Of a stretch of 64,000 nucleotides of DNA, positions 43,979 through 53,169 are shown piece after piece; positions within the stretch are counted from its first letter, which is position 1, and each line of letters opens with the position of its first letter. Under the pieces are notes generated by a model. The model was not told the DNA's origin. It was given only the letters and a program-made list of their open reading frames with translations, and ran no database searches. The position numbers and the translations under genes are program-made. This stretch comes from Oscillospiraceae bacterium (lineage in GTDB: Bacteria > Bacillota > Clostridia > Saccharofermentanales > Saccharofermentanaceae), in the NCBI GenBank assembly GCA_900176545.1, contig FWXP01000002.1, positions 1-64,000 of the forward strand, given 5' to 3'.

Positions 43979-44678
43979 TGAAAGAGCTAAGATCTTAGTC
44001 GTAGAGGATGATTCCGATATCAACAACCTGATCTACGATTCACTCAGGAAGCATGGAATGGATTGCGTTCAGGCTTATTCCGGTACGGAGGGCCTTTTAA
44101 ACTTTAAGAACGACAAGTTCGATCTTGTAATACTCGATCTCATGATGCCCGGTATGACCGGTGAGACACTTACAAAGACCATCAGGGAGAATTCCAAGGT
44201 ACCGATCATCGTCGTATCCGCCAAATCTTCGCTCGACTCAAGGGTAGACCTTCTTGCCATGGGTGCGGATGACTTCCTTGCTAAGCCTTTCGAGGTAAAG
44301 GAGCTTCTTGCAAGAGTAGACGTTCAGCTTCGTCACCTGTCCGATATCGGCGGTGAGCAGGCTGAAGAGAAGTGCACTCTCGAATACAGGGACCTGGTCC
44401 TCAATAAGGATACTTTCGAAGCTACTCTCTGCGGAAAGGACCTGATGCTCACAAGACAGGAGTATAAGATCCTGGAGCTTTTCATGCTCTATCCCAACAA
44501 GGTCTTCTCCAAGCAGGAGATCTTCGAGTATGCGTGGAATGAGTGCTATATCGGTGAGGATAAGACCATCAATGTTCATATCAGCAACATCAGGTCCAAG
44601 ATCAAGAAGATCACTCCCGACGAATATATCGACACCATCTGGGGTATCGGATTCCGTCTCGTAAAGACCAAATCTTAA
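43971..44678 (+). CDS. OmpR/PhoB-family response regulator
   Basis: A 235-residue protein with a receiver domain (ILVVEDDSDI, phospho-acceptor Asp56 in VILDLMMPG, lysine in FLAKPF) and an OmpR-type winged helix (INVHISNIRSKIKK). The GGGGGAAG site fixes the ATG at 43971, overlapping the previous gene by 8 bases. A kinase is not adjacent; the likely partner is encoded at 47509 after three ABC transporter genes, an order typical of bacitracin-type modules. Confidence 0.9.
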   Translation: MNNERAKILVVEDDSDINNLIYDSLRKHGMDCVQAYSGTEGLLNFKNDKFDLVILDLMMPGMTGETLTKTIRENSKVPIIVVSAKSSLDSRVDLLAMGADDFLAKPFEVKELLARVDVQLRHLSDIGGEQAEEKCTLEYRDLVLNKDTFEATLCGKDLMLTRQEYKILELFMLYPNKVFSKQEIFEYAWNECYIGEDKTINVHISNIRSKIKKITPDEYIDTIWGIGFRLVKTKS

Positions 44679-44715
44679 TCCTTTCTTTATGTTTTGTTAG
44701 CGATGATTGAAATAT

Positions 44716-44732
44716 TGCCATAGATAATGGCA
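44716..44732 (+). promoter_or_regulatory. Inverted repeat ahead of the BcrA-type ABC operon
   Basis: A short inverted repeat, TGCCAT-AGATA-ATGGCA, lies 41 bases before the ABC ATPase start, in the 94-base gap after the regulator gene. It may be an operator for the response regulator or a weak hairpin; sequence alone does not decide. Confidence 0.35.
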
Positions 44733-44772
44733 GTATCTGGTAAGCTGACGTTAATTATCAAGGAGTAATGTT

Positions 44773-45693
44773 ATGGATGAAATGCTCTTGGTCACTGATG
44801 AACTGTCCAAGGTGTATAAGAAGGTAACCGCCGTCAATTCGGTAAGCCTTCACATAAAGAAGGGTACTATCTACGGTCTTATAGGTAAGAATGGTGCAGG
44901 TAAGACCACTATAATGAAGATGATCACGGGTATGGCTACCCCTACTTCCGGTTCGTTCAAGTACAGCGGATTTGACGGAGACCAGAGGGATGCATATTCG
45001 CGTATCGGCGCGCTCATAGAGGCGCCGGCTCTTCTTCCCAACCTTTCGGCATATGACAATATAAAGCTCAAGTGCCTCGCATATGGTATCGGCGATAATG
45101 AGTACATCATGGATAAGCTCAAGCTCGTAGGCCTTGCCGAAGTCGCAAAGCGTAAGGCCGGCAAGTTCTCTCTCGGTATGAAGCAGAGACTCGGTATCGC
45201 ACTGGCACTCGTAGGTGAGCCCGACCTCCTGGTACTGGATGAGCCCATCAACGGACTCGATCCCCAGGGTATCGTAGAGATAAGAGAGATGCTCTTAAAG
45301 CTCAACGAAGAGAAGGGCATAACGATCATCATCTCCAGCCATATCCTGGAAGAGCTGGCCAAGCTCGCCAAGGATTATGCGATCATCAATAACGGTGAGA
45401 TCTTAGAGGAGTCCACACTTGAGGACCTTAAGCTCAAGTGCAGGGACAAGATCGTTATCAAGGCTAAGAATACTTCGCAGATACTTCCCGTTCTCGATGC
45501 AAACGGATTCGGTGATTATCAGGCGATAGACGACCAGACCATATACATCTTCGAGCGCCTCGAGGATATATCAACAATCAATATGGAGATAGCTAAGGCA
45601 GGTATCCCCGTGGAGTCCATCGGGGTCCAGTCTTCGGATCTGGAGGAATACTTCATCAAGCTTACCGGCACTGCTGCCGGCGGATTAAGGTGA
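44773..45693 (+). CDS. ABC transporter ATP-binding protein, BcrA type
   Basis: A 306-residue ATPase with Walker A GKNGAGKT, Q-loop with RIGALIEAPALLP (the hallmark of bacitracin/lantibiotic exporters), signature FSLGMKQRLGIAL, Walker B LLVLDEPINGL and a C-terminal extension of ~90 residues. It drives the two permeases encoded next. Position between an OmpR-type regulator and a kinase points to sensing and export of antimicrobial peptides. Confidence 0.88.
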   Translation: MDEMLLVTDELSKVYKKVTAVNSVSLHIKKGTIYGLIGKNGAGKTTIMKMITGMATPTSGSFKYSGFDGDQRDAYSRIGALIEAPALLPNLSAYDNIKLKCLAYGIGDNEYIMDKLKLVGLAEVAKRKAGKFSLGMKQRLGIALALVGEPDLLVLDEPINGLDPQGIVEIREMLLKLNEEKGITIIISSHILEELAKLAKDYAIINNGEILEESTLEDLKLKCRDKIVIKAKNTSQILPVLDANGFGDYQAIDDQTIYIFERLEDISTINMEIAKAGIPVESIGVQSSDLEEYFIKLTGTAAGGLR

Positions 45694-45703
45694 GGTGGCA
45701 TTC

Positions 45704-46702
45704 ATGTATCTTCATTTTCTTAAATCGGAGGCATACAGAGCATCTAAGCTCAAGTGCGTATATGTATTGCTGATCTGCCTTTTCTTCCTGACCTTCTTCC
45801 AGATCATGATCTTTACCAAGCTGGATTTCTTCGGCATGACTCAGGACGATGTATATGAGTTGAGCGAGGAAGGCTATTCCGCGGAAGGAATGTCAGAGGC
45901 CTTCAATATGGGTTTCAACAGCGGAGCTTCCATCTCGAGAGAGGAAGCAGACGATGAGCAGTTCATATCTTCTACTGTTGTTACGATAACTGACGATGAG
46001 ACTGGTGAGGAGGGCATACTTGAGCCCCAGTACGGATCCTTGAGCGACCTGTGGGGTGATGGAATGTTCTACGACGCAGATATGCCTACACTCTTTGCTC
46101 TCATCACTTCATCTTCGTTCCATATCCTTTCAGTAGCTATCTTTACAGGTATTTTCCTGGGAGCAGTATATAAGAACGGATACGATAAGAACCTTATCGT
46201 GAGCAATCGCTGCCGTGCGACGTTGTTCTTCGCAAGACTTACGGTCATCGCCGTGTATTCGGTGATACTGCTGGCGGCAACATTCCTGTTCACGGCTCTT
46301 CTGGATGCACTCTTCACCGGTGGGGTAACATGGAATCTGGATTCGGCGGTATTGGGATATACGCTGGTGTCGTTCATCATCTCATTTGCTTTCTCAGCAG
46401 TTATCGCAGCGGTAGCGAGCTTTACGAGAAATACCGCAGCTTCCCTTACGGTCGGAGTGCTTCTCTCCATGGGATTCTTATCCATAGGACTCTCGCTTTG
46501 TACGATGCTCCTGAAGTATGTATTCCGCGAGCTTCCTGATGATTTCAGTCTGATCAATTACACGCTGACTCAAAATGCCGAGACTTTGACTCTCGATTCG
46601 CCGGGCAAGGATGTCTTAAGAGCGCTCATATGCTCCTTCATATATTCCGCCGCATCGATATTCAGCTCGTGTTGGATCATAAAGAAGAAGGATATCGGCT
46701 AA
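45704..46702 (+). CDS. ABC-2-type transporter permease
   Basis: A 332-residue membrane protein: a first helix (VYVLLICLFFLTFFQIMIFT), a ~110-residue acidic extracytoplasmic loop (DVYELSEEGYSAEGMSEAF), and five later helices (for example TVIAVYSVILLAATFLFTALL). This fits the BcrB/LanFEG-like ABC-2 permeases. The ATG at 45704 is chosen because GAGGTG lies 7 bases ahead; GTG at 45695 is the other in-frame start. It is 3 bases ahead of a second permease. Confidence 0.8.
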   Translation: MYLHFLKSEAYRASKLKCVYVLLICLFFLTFFQIMIFTKLDFFGMTQDDVYELSEEGYSAEGMSEAFNMGFNSGASISREEADDEQFISSTVVTITDDETGEEGILEPQYGSLSDLWGDGMFYDADMPTLFALITSSSFHILSVAIFTGIFLGAVYKNGYDKNLIVSNRCRATLFFARLTVIAVYSVILLAATFLFTALLDALFTGGVTWNLDSAVLGYTLVSFIISFAFSAVIAAVASFTRNTAASLTVGVLLSMGFLSIGLSLCTMLLKYVFRELPDDFSLINYTLTQNAETLTLDSPGKDVLRALICSFIYSAASIFSSCWIIKKKDIG

Positions 46703-46705
46703 AGA

Positions 46706-47512
46706 ATGTTCTCCAACCTCTTTCATATGGAACTCATAAGATATATCAAGAACAAGTCGGCGATGGCTTCGGTCATCGTGACTTTGTTTTTATGTATTCT
46801 TGCTGATCTGTTCCTTAAGTTGGAGCTGGCGATCGTAGCTGATCCCGCATCTATTACTGAAGAGATCTCCTTATCTTTGCAGGCTTTTGCCATTCAGTTC
46901 TTGGCGAGCATGTTTGCTCTTATGATGGGAATATCGGTCGTGCTTACTACCACATCTTTCTATAAGAACAGGATCTACTATAACGTTAACGGAGTCATAA
47001 GCAGCAGGTTTAAGCTCTTCCTGGCTGACATGGTGGTGCTGCTCCTTATAGCCGCCACTGGTTCCGCGGCCATCATGGCGTATCTTTATGTCACCGGCAG
47101 ATATGTAGACAGTGTCAGTTTACTCGACATGAACAATATCACATTCGTACTCTGTACACTGTTCGTATTCTGCAGGATATTCTTCTGTATTCTCGGAGGG
47201 TATGCTCTGTCACACTTCTTGAGGAGTGCCGTCACGGTATTTGCCTCTGCGCTCGGGATCCAGATATTTCAGTTTGTTCTCTTCATGGCAACTTCCCTCT
47301 ATCTGAATCTCCATTTGGGCGATAATCCGGAAGCGGTTTCTGTTTCCCATATCCTGGGTTCACTGGAATCCCCAAGTCAGGCCTTGATCGTCTATGCGTG
47401 CGGAACCGATATGGGCATGACACCCATGACATTATTAGCCATTACTTCCATTCCTTTTGCTATAATCTTTATCGTAGCAGCCGTAGCGGCGGGAAGGAGG
47501 ATAGAGGTTTGA
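46706..47512 (+). CDS. ABC-2-type transporter permease, second subunit
   Basis: A 268-residue protein with six membrane helices (MASVIVTLFLCILADLF, FALMMGISVVLTTTSF, VVLLLIAATGSAAIMAYL and others) and short loops, the pattern of a BcrB/LanEG-type permease. It forms a heteromeric exporter with the preceding permease and the BcrA-type ATPase. The histidine kinase start codon (TTG) overlaps its stop (TTGA). Confidence 0.8.
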   Translation: MFSNLFHMELIRYIKNKSAMASVIVTLFLCILADLFLKLELAIVADPASITEEISLSLQAFAIQFLASMFALMMGISVVLTTTSFYKNRIYYNVNGVISSRFKLFLADMVVLLLIAATGSAAIMAYLYVTGRYVDSVSLLDMNNITFVLCTLFVFCRIFFCILGGYALSHFLRSAVTVFASALGIQIFQFVLFMATSLYLNLHLGDNPEAVSVSHILGSLESPSQALIVYACGTDMGMTPMTLLAITSIPFAIIFIVAAVAAGRRIEV

Positions 47513-48417
47513 TCTGGCAGCTTCTTACTATCGTACTGACAGTAGTATGTGTGGCTCTTGTATTGATGCTCGTCAATAACTTGAGTCAGATAAAGAATCT
47601 GCGCGACCAGGTACACTTTATCTCTCGAAATGATACCAACAAGAGAGTATCCTTCTACGGTAAGTCCAGGACCATGTCCCGTCTGGCCAAGGATATCAAC
47701 TATATCATCGATACGACCAGCGCCAAGGAGCAGGAAGTACTTAAGCAGGACAAGGAGATCAAGGATACCCTTACCAATATGTCCCATGACATAAGAACGC
47801 CCCTTACGTCCCTTAAGGGTTATTTTGAGCTCCTGGAGGGCTCTGAAGATCCCGAGGAGCAGGCAAGATACAGGCGTATCATCAGCGAACGAATAGACTC
47901 ATTGGGCGAGATACTGGAGATGATGTTCTTCTATACCAAGGTATCCAACGTCAACTACCAGGTGCAGCTCGAATCCCTCAACATCTCCGAGATCATCATG
48001 CATACCCTTTTCTCCTATTTTGATGACTTCGAGAATGCGGGTCTTACTCCCAATATCGATATCGACGAGAACCTTACCGTAATAGGTAATGAGCAGTCTA
48101 TCAAGAGGATCATGCAGAACCTGGTAAAGAACTGCCTGGTTCACGGAGATTCCAAGGTCGAGATAAAGCTCAAGCCTTCCGTTACGGACGATAAGAACGT
48201 ACTCCTGACCGTAAGCAACGGTGTCAGGGAGAACGATATACCGGATCCCGAGAAGGTCTTCGACCGTTTCTACAAAGCGGATAATTCGAGACATGTATCT
48301 TCCAGCGGTATCGGCCTTTCTGTCGCAAAGAAACTCACCGAGGCCATGAACGGCAAGATAAGAGCCGAATACGACGGTGAGATGTTCTCCATCGTACTGG
48401 AGCTTCCTGCCATCTGA
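47509..48417 (+). CDS. Sensor histidine kinase with a single N-terminal helix
   Basis: A 302-residue kinase with one long membrane helix near the start (TIVLTVVCVALVLMLV), virtually no external domain, an H-box NMSHDIRTPLTSLKG with His93, and an HATPase domain (N-box LVKNCLVHG, G-box SSGIGLSVAKKL). Small intramembrane-sensing kinases work with BcrA- and BceAB-type transporters, which act as the sensor. The TTG start is inferred from AAGGAGG 9 bases ahead and its overlap with the permease stop; the frame is open upstream to 47398. It should phosphorylate the regulator at 43971. Confidence 0.85.
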   Translation: MIWQLLTIVLTVVCVALVLMLVNNLSQIKNLRDQVHFISRNDTNKRVSFYGKSRTMSRLAKDINYIIDTTSAKEQEVLKQDKEIKDTLTNMSHDIRTPLTSLKGYFELLEGSEDPEEQARYRRIISERIDSLGEILEMMFFYTKVSNVNYQVQLESLNISEIIMHTLFSYFDDFENAGLTPNIDIDENLTVIGNEQSIKRIMQNLVKNCLVHGDSKVEIKLKPSVTDDKNVLLTVSNGVRENDIPDPEKVFDRFYKADNSRHVSSSGIGLSVAKKLTEAMNGKIRAEYDGEMFSIVLELPAI

Positions 48418-48481
48418 TTTGCTTTTTTTCTTTTTCAAGTGTTAAAATTAATTAACTTTGCAGTTCTTAAGGAGGTCAGCT

Positions 48482-49429
48482 ATGTTAAACCTTGATCCTA
48501 AGAATATGAGCAGTGAAGAGAAGAGTGAACTTGACGCACTGGTCCTCGATACATTGAGGATGTACGCCACTGACACCATTTATTTCAAGGATACTGAATC
48601 CAGATTCCTCTGGAATTCACTGGAACATGCAAAGCAGCTGGGCGTTGACGATCCGGCACTTCTTTACGGTAAGACAGACTTTGATTATTTCCCCAGAGAG
48701 TTTGCCCAGGAGGCAAGAGATAAGGAACTCGAGATCATGAGGACAGGCAAGCCGATCCTCGGTATCGAAGAAACCCTGGAGCGCGAAGGACTGCGCACCG
48801 AATACTATCTCGCATCCAAGTACCCTTTGTTCAACAGCGAGGGTCAGATCATAGGAACATGGGGAATGTCCCGCAATGTAACCGACAGGAGAAATATCTC
48901 CAAGGAACTGGAGAAGTCCTATAAGAAGGTTCAGACGCTGGCAAGAGTAGATGACCTCACCGGCCTTTATAACAGAACATATTTCTACGAGCTCCTCGAG
49001 AAGACCATCAATATCTACAGTGAAAGATCAGATACGACATTCTCTCTCGTTGCCATCGACGTAGACGAGATGAAGTTCATCAACGATCAGTATGGTCAGC
49101 CTCATGGAGACGCCGTATTACGCCACGTGGCAGCCGCTATGAAGCAGCATGCCCGCAATACCGACACATGCTTCAGAGTAGGCGGTGATGAGTTCATGAT
49201 CCTTCTCCAGGGTTGTGACAAGGTACACTGCCTCGGTATCGCCAAGAAGATCGCAGAGTATGTATCCTCCAATCAGGTAGATGTCGGAGACGGAAAAAGG
49301 GAGACCGTAACGATCTCCCTCGGTATATCCTCTTATGAGAAGGGTATGGATATGGCTGAGCTCATATCCCTTGCCGACAGAAAGCTCTATAAGTCAAAGC
49401 GTAACGGCAAGAATCAGGTCTCCTTCTGA
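48482..49429 (+). CDS. PAS-GGDEF diguanylate cyclase
   Basis: A 315-residue cytosolic protein. A PAS fold lies at residues ~20-135 (DTIYFKDTESRFLWNSLEHA, YYLASKYPLFNSEGQIIGT), followed by a GGDEF domain with intact signature GGDEF at 234-238, metal residue in DVDEMKFIND, and an inhibitory I-site RNTD at 225-228, exactly five residues ahead. It should make cyclic-di-GMP from GTP under product inhibition, with PAS as signal input. AAGGAGG fixes the start. It complements the HD-GYP protein at 27285. Confidence 0.92.
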   Translation: MLNLDPKNMSSEEKSELDALVLDTLRMYATDTIYFKDTESRFLWNSLEHAKQLGVDDPALLYGKTDFDYFPREFAQEARDKELEIMRTGKPILGIEETLEREGLRTEYYLASKYPLFNSEGQIIGTWGMSRNVTDRRNISKELEKSYKKVQTLARVDDLTGLYNRTYFYELLEKTINIYSERSDTTFSLVAIDVDEMKFINDQYGQPHGDAVLRHVAAAMKQHARNTDTCFRVGGDEFMILLQGCDKVHCLGIAKKIAEYVSSNQVDVGDGKRETVTISLGISSYEKGMDMAELISLADRKLYKSKRNGKNQVSF

Positions 49430-49431
49430 TA

Positions 49432-50997
49432 TCAGATGTCATAGTTCGTAGGTGTTACGAACTCAACCTTCATATGCTTTCCTATCTCTCTGATCTCTGC
49501 TGAGATGAGTTCATTTCGAAGCTCTGCCTCGGAAGAGAAGTCATAGTCGAGGTTAGCATCGAAGTAGTCTGTGGTATTGACTGCAGAATATCCGTCCATT
49601 CCCGCAACGAATACCTTCTTTACACCCGTAGCCATGAGAAGCTTCATGAGCATCAGTGCGGAGTTGTCGATGATCTCGGGCTTTGTTGAAGAGTAGCTCG
49701 AGAAATTGACTACGTAGTCGCCTGTAGCTTCCTTCATGTTGGATGTGATGATCGTCTTGGCGTCAGTCTTGCCCATCATCTTGGCGAATCTTCTCATATT
49801 GCTGGAGAAGACGAAGTCGGGAGCAAAGGAGCCGCCTGTAAAGTTGACTGCCACGGTAACCTTATCGGCTGCAAGAGCGGCGATCTTATCCTTGTTATCG
49901 TTAAGGCTCTTACCGGGAGCGAGGATAAGGATATCCTTGTCGCCGAATGCCTCGGAAAGGCTGTCTACAGTCTTCTTATCGTCGATATAGTTCTCCTGAT
50001 ACTCACGATAGTACTTCTCTGCCTTTTCCTTTGAGAAGGAAGCCTTGTCGCTGTCAGGGATGTTGTTGAGGAGCTCATTGAAGGACTTGACCGTAAGTGA
50101 GTTCTTCTCCTCGAGATAGATAGCGTAGTTAGGATGGCAGTGGCAGCTTGCGGAGAGATAGAGAGGAAGTGAATAACCCCAGAACTTGGAGGTATAGAAT
50201 TCCTTCAAGTACTCGTCCATGATCTGGAGCATGGGCTCGATCCTGTACTCCGTATCGTAATTCTCGTTAAGGTACTCTGCGATAAGCTCCAGGTTAAGGT
50301 TACCTGCGCCTCGGCCCATACCGAATACGCAAGCATCGATGCAGACGTCACGCTTCAGATTGAGCTCTACCAGAGACTCGGCGTTGCCGAAAGCCTGCTG
50401 GAGGTTGTTGTGGCCGTGGTAGCAAAGAGCGATACCGGGAGCCATGTTGTTGTCTGCAAGATATACGAGTCTCAAGAACTGCTTCTTCTTGATAAGTCCG
50501 AATGTATCAACGATAGCCATGGCATCAGGCTGGAGCTCGTTGAAGCGAAGGATTCCGTTGATGAACTCGCTGTCTGTATAAGAGTCCGTACCTACGAAGT
50601 TAACGGAGAGCTTATAGCCGAGCTCGAGGATCTTCTTACAGTAAACATAAGCCTCATCAGCCTTGTTCTTCTTGAAGATTACCCTGATCATGTCGATGGA
50701 GGATCCGTCATAGGGAGGGATGGACTCGAGCGCTACGGGAGCACTCATATCGAGCATTCCTACGTATACAAGATCGGGGGACTTGGGAAGGATGACATTC
50801 TTGAAGGATTCCACAGTAGGGAACTTCGCAACATCGGGATCGTAGGAATCACCCTTCAGGAAGCCAACCTCGTAGAACTTGATACCTGTCATGGCGATCT
50901 TCTTACCGAAGCCCTTGATGGTATCTTCACCGAAGCGCCACTCGTTAACGTATCCGCCGTCTCTTAATGTACAGTCAAGTAAATAGATATTACCCAT
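49432..50997 (-). CDS. HMGL-like (DRE-TIM) aldolase with a C-terminal DUF115-like region
   Basis: A 521-residue protein. The first ~290 residues are a DRE-TIM metallolyase barrel with DCTLRDGG (residues 8-15) and metal-binding CYHGHNNLQQAFG (HxH). This group includes HMG-CoA lyase, isopropylmalate synthase and 4-hydroxy-2-oxovalerate aldolase. The last ~170 residues (ILILAPGKSLNDNKDKI, TIITSNMKEATG, KKVFVAGMDGYSA) resemble DUF115-type domains of glycan-linked proteins. It starts 15 bases after a ThDP enzyme in the same operon, hinting that the two build a branched acyl or sugar precursor. Specific reaction unknown. Confidence 0.75.
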   Translation of the reverse strand: MGNIYLLDCTLRDGGYVNEWRFGEDTIKGFGKKIAMTGIKFYEVGFLKGDSYDPDVAKFPTVESFKNVILPKSPDLVYVGMLDMSAPVALESIPPYDGSSIDMIRVIFKKNKADEAYVYCKKILELGYKLSVNFVGTDSYTDSEFINGILRFNELQPDAMAIVDTFGLIKKKQFLRLVYLADNNMAPGIALCYHGHNNLQQAFGNAESLVELNLKRDVCIDACVFGMGRGAGNLNLELIAEYLNENYDTEYRIEPMLQIMDEYLKEFYTSKFWGYSLPLYLSASCHCHPNYAIYLEEKNSLTVKSFNELLNNIPDSDKASFSKEKAEKYYREYQENYIDDKKTVDSLSEAFGDKDILILAPGKSLNDNKDKIAALAADKVTVAVNFTGGSFAPDFVFSSNMRRFAKMMGKTDAKTIITSNMKEATGDYVVNFSSYSSTKPEIIDNSALMLMKLLMATGVKKVFVAGMDGYSAVNTTDYFDANLDYDFSSEAELRNELISAEIREIGKHMKVEFVTPTNYDI

Positions 50998-51012
50998 ATA
51001 GTCTTTATCTCC

Positions 51013-52845
51013 TTATTCTTCATCCATCATGGGAACGATCATGATATTCTTCAGTTCTTCTCTGGGAAGGAAAGGTGCAAGATCCTCGAGCGGAGGGCTT
51101 ACGAGTGTTCCGTCAGGAAGACGCTTAGTGCTGCTCTTAGGTTCCCATACCTGAGCAGTATCGGTGAAGATCTCGCAGAATACGGGACCGTCGAGAGCAA
51201 GTACCTCGTCTACTGTCTTCATCATGTCAGCGTTGCTGGAAGCACTGTAGTATCTGTAACCGAATGCCTCAGCGAGCTTCTTGAACTCAGGGAAAGAGAG
51301 GTCACCGGACTCGGGTCCGATACCGACCTTGCAATGCTCCTTGAAGAGGTTATTCTGTGTGATCCTGATGGAATGATATCCGTTGTTGTTGATAAGGAAG
51401 ATCTTGATGGGAAGGTTCAGAGTGATGATGGTCTGAAGCTCCTGAAGGTTCATCATGATACTTCCGTCACCCTCGAGGCAGATGGTCTCTCTTCTTCCGC
51501 CGCCGATACATGTACCGATAGCTGCGGGAAGACCGTAACCCATGCTGGCGATGGCGCTGTTGTTAGCCATCCTGCTGCCCTTCTTGATAACGTATGTCTG
51601 GTTACCTACTACGCAGCAGGCACCGTTGGATACTGCCGTAAGGGAATTCTCGGGAAGCTTGGAAGACATGTACTTAACGAATGCATATACATTTGCTGTG
51701 CTTCCGTTCTCTTCGAGCTGCCTGGGCTGTACTACGGGGTAGTTCTTCTTCCAGGAATTACATGTCTCGAGCCACTCGGTTCCGTTGAAGACCTTGTCGC
51801 TGCAAGCCTTATCGAGCTTTGTAAGGAAATCCTTGGCATCAGCCCATACAGGCATCTCTACGTGGATAGTGGGCTTCTTGAGCTCGGCCTTGTCGACATC
51901 TACCATGATGACCTCGGCTTCTCTAGCCCATGTCTTCCAGTTATATCCGACCTGACGGATGGAGATCCTCGTACCTACTGCGAGGATAAGGTCCGCATTC
52001 TGGATAGCCCAGTTACCGGGACGGTCACCCATGTTACCTGCACGGCCGCAGTAGAGGTAGTTGTCATCCTCGATGAGGTCGACAGCGTTCCAATATGTAA
52101 CGATGGGAATATTGAGCTTCTCTGCTACGCTCCTGAATGCTTCATAACCGCCGGAGAGACGGATGCCGTAACCTGCGTGGAATACGGGTCTCTTGGCATT
52201 CTTGATCTTCTCGATGACTGTATCGATGATATCGGAAGTTACCTCGGGAGGAAGCTTAGCGTCATCCTCGGAAGGATCGTAACCTTCGAGCTCGTCTGTC
52301 TCGATATAGCCGCCCTGATAGTTGACGGGGATATCGATCCATACGGGACCGGGCCTTCCTGTTGTTGCAAGATGCCAAGCCTTCTCGAGAGCGTATCTGA
52401 TCATCTTGGGGTCTTCGATCATGACCGCATACTTGGTCATGTGCTCTACTGACTTGACGATGTCATATTCCTGATCTCCCATGGCACGAAGAGGAGTCTC
52501 CGTGTACTGAAGAGCATATCTTGCGGTAGTGTCATATCTTACCTGACCGCTTATTACGAACATGGGGATGGAATCGAGCCAGCCGCCTACGACACCTGTA
52601 AGTGCATTTGTTCCGCCGGGGCCGGTCGTTACGCATAAAGCGGCGATCTTGTTATCGAGTCTTGCATAAGCTTCGGCTGCGATAGCACAAGCCTGCTCGT
52701 GATGGTTGTAAGTTACCTTGAGTGAATCGTGGTGGCCGAGGGCATCGTTGAGATGCATGGCGCCTCCGCCTACAACACTGAATACGTCTGTTACACCGTG
52801 ATCTGCGAGAAAATTCGCTACATAATCAGCTAATCTGATCTTCAT
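51013..52845 (-). CDS. Thiamine diphosphate-dependent enzyme, acetolactate-synthase-like
   Basis: A 610-residue protein with the three domains of the acetohydroxyacid synthase/pyruvate oxidase family: an N-terminal PYR domain with the activating Glu50 (NHHEQACAIAAEAYAR), a central FAD-like domain, and a C-terminal PP domain with the ThDP motif GDGS at 459-462 and the NNGY motif beyond it. The enzyme adds an activated aldehyde to a second ketone or aldehyde. It is transcribed with the DRE-TIM aldolase. It lacks a neighbouring small regulatory subunit and lies away from ilv genes, so it may not act in valine/isoleucine synthesis. Confidence 0.8.
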   Translation of the reverse strand: MKIRLADYVANFLADHGVTDVFSVVGGGAMHLNDALGHHDSLKVTYNHHEQACAIAAEAYARLDNKIAALCVTTGPGGTNALTGVVGGWLDSIPMFVISGQVRYDTTARYALQYTETPLRAMGDQEYDIVKSVEHMTKYAVMIEDPKMIRYALEKAWHLATTGRPGPVWIDIPVNYQGGYIETDELEGYDPSEDDAKLPPEVTSDIIDTVIEKIKNAKRPVFHAGYGIRLSGGYEAFRSVAEKLNIPIVTYWNAVDLIEDDNYLYCGRAGNMGDRPGNWAIQNADLILAVGTRISIRQVGYNWKTWAREAEVIMVDVDKAELKKPTIHVEMPVWADAKDFLTKLDKACSDKVFNGTEWLETCNSWKKNYPVVQPRQLEENGSTANVYAFVKYMSSKLPENSLTAVSNGACCVVGNQTYVIKKGSRMANNSAIASMGYGLPAAIGTCIGGGRRETICLEGDGSIMMNLQELQTIITLNLPIKIFLINNNGYHSIRITQNNLFKEHCKVGIGPESGDLSFPEFKKLAEAFGYRYYSASSNADMMKTVDEVLALDGPVFCEIFTDTAQVWEPKSSTKRLPDGTLVSPPLEDLAPFLPREELKNIMIVPMMDEE

Positions 52846-52882
52846 TATATGTCTCCTTGAAAAGAATTATAGACCAACAATA

Positions 52883-52891
52883 ATTATATCA
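52883..52891 (-). promoter_or_regulatory. Extended -10 promoter of the ThDP/aldolase operon
   Basis: On the minus strand TGATATAAT (TGA extension and perfect TATAAT) lies about 40 bases before the ThDP enzyme start at 52845, which is preceded by CAAGGAGA. Confidence 0.5.
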
Positions 52892-52914
52892 GATTATTAC
52901 TATATAACCAGTTG

Positions 52915-53169
52915 TCAGGCTACCATATCTTTCTTCGCGGGGATAGGTGTTACCTTACGTTTTGCACATGTAACGGCAGCTCTTCTCCTTACGGGGATCG
53001 ATGAGGGAGAAGTCCTTACGGGAGCCGGACGATGAAGGGGAGCGACCTTCCTTGAAGTGGCGGCAGCATAGAGCTCATCCTCATCCTTCCAGAAGGTAAC
53101 TGCATCGGATGCGGCCTTGACTAATACACATGCAAAGAAGAATAGTACCGAGATATCAAATAGAGTCAT
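52915..53169 (-). CDS. Small basic membrane protein, function unknown
   Basis: An 84-residue protein with a single N-terminal membrane helix (ISVLFFFACVLVKAASDA) and a strongly basic, proline-rich tail (PAPVRTSPSSIPVRRRAAV) that should lie in the cytosol. A GGAGGG site precedes the ATG. It sits alone between the ThDP operon and the DeoB-DeoC gene. No family was recognised. Confidence 0.5.
   Translation of the reverse strand: MTLFDISVLFFFACVLVKAASDAVTFWKDEDELYAAATSRKVAPLHRPAPVRTSPSSIPVRRRAAVTCAKRKVTPIPAKKDMVA

Noticed and set aside
51334-52452. Long open frame (372 codons) on the plus strand
   Set aside because: It lies antisense to the ThDP enzyme gene, whose motifs are unmistakable. The reverse frame is open because of codon bias and has no domain, ribosome site or promoter.
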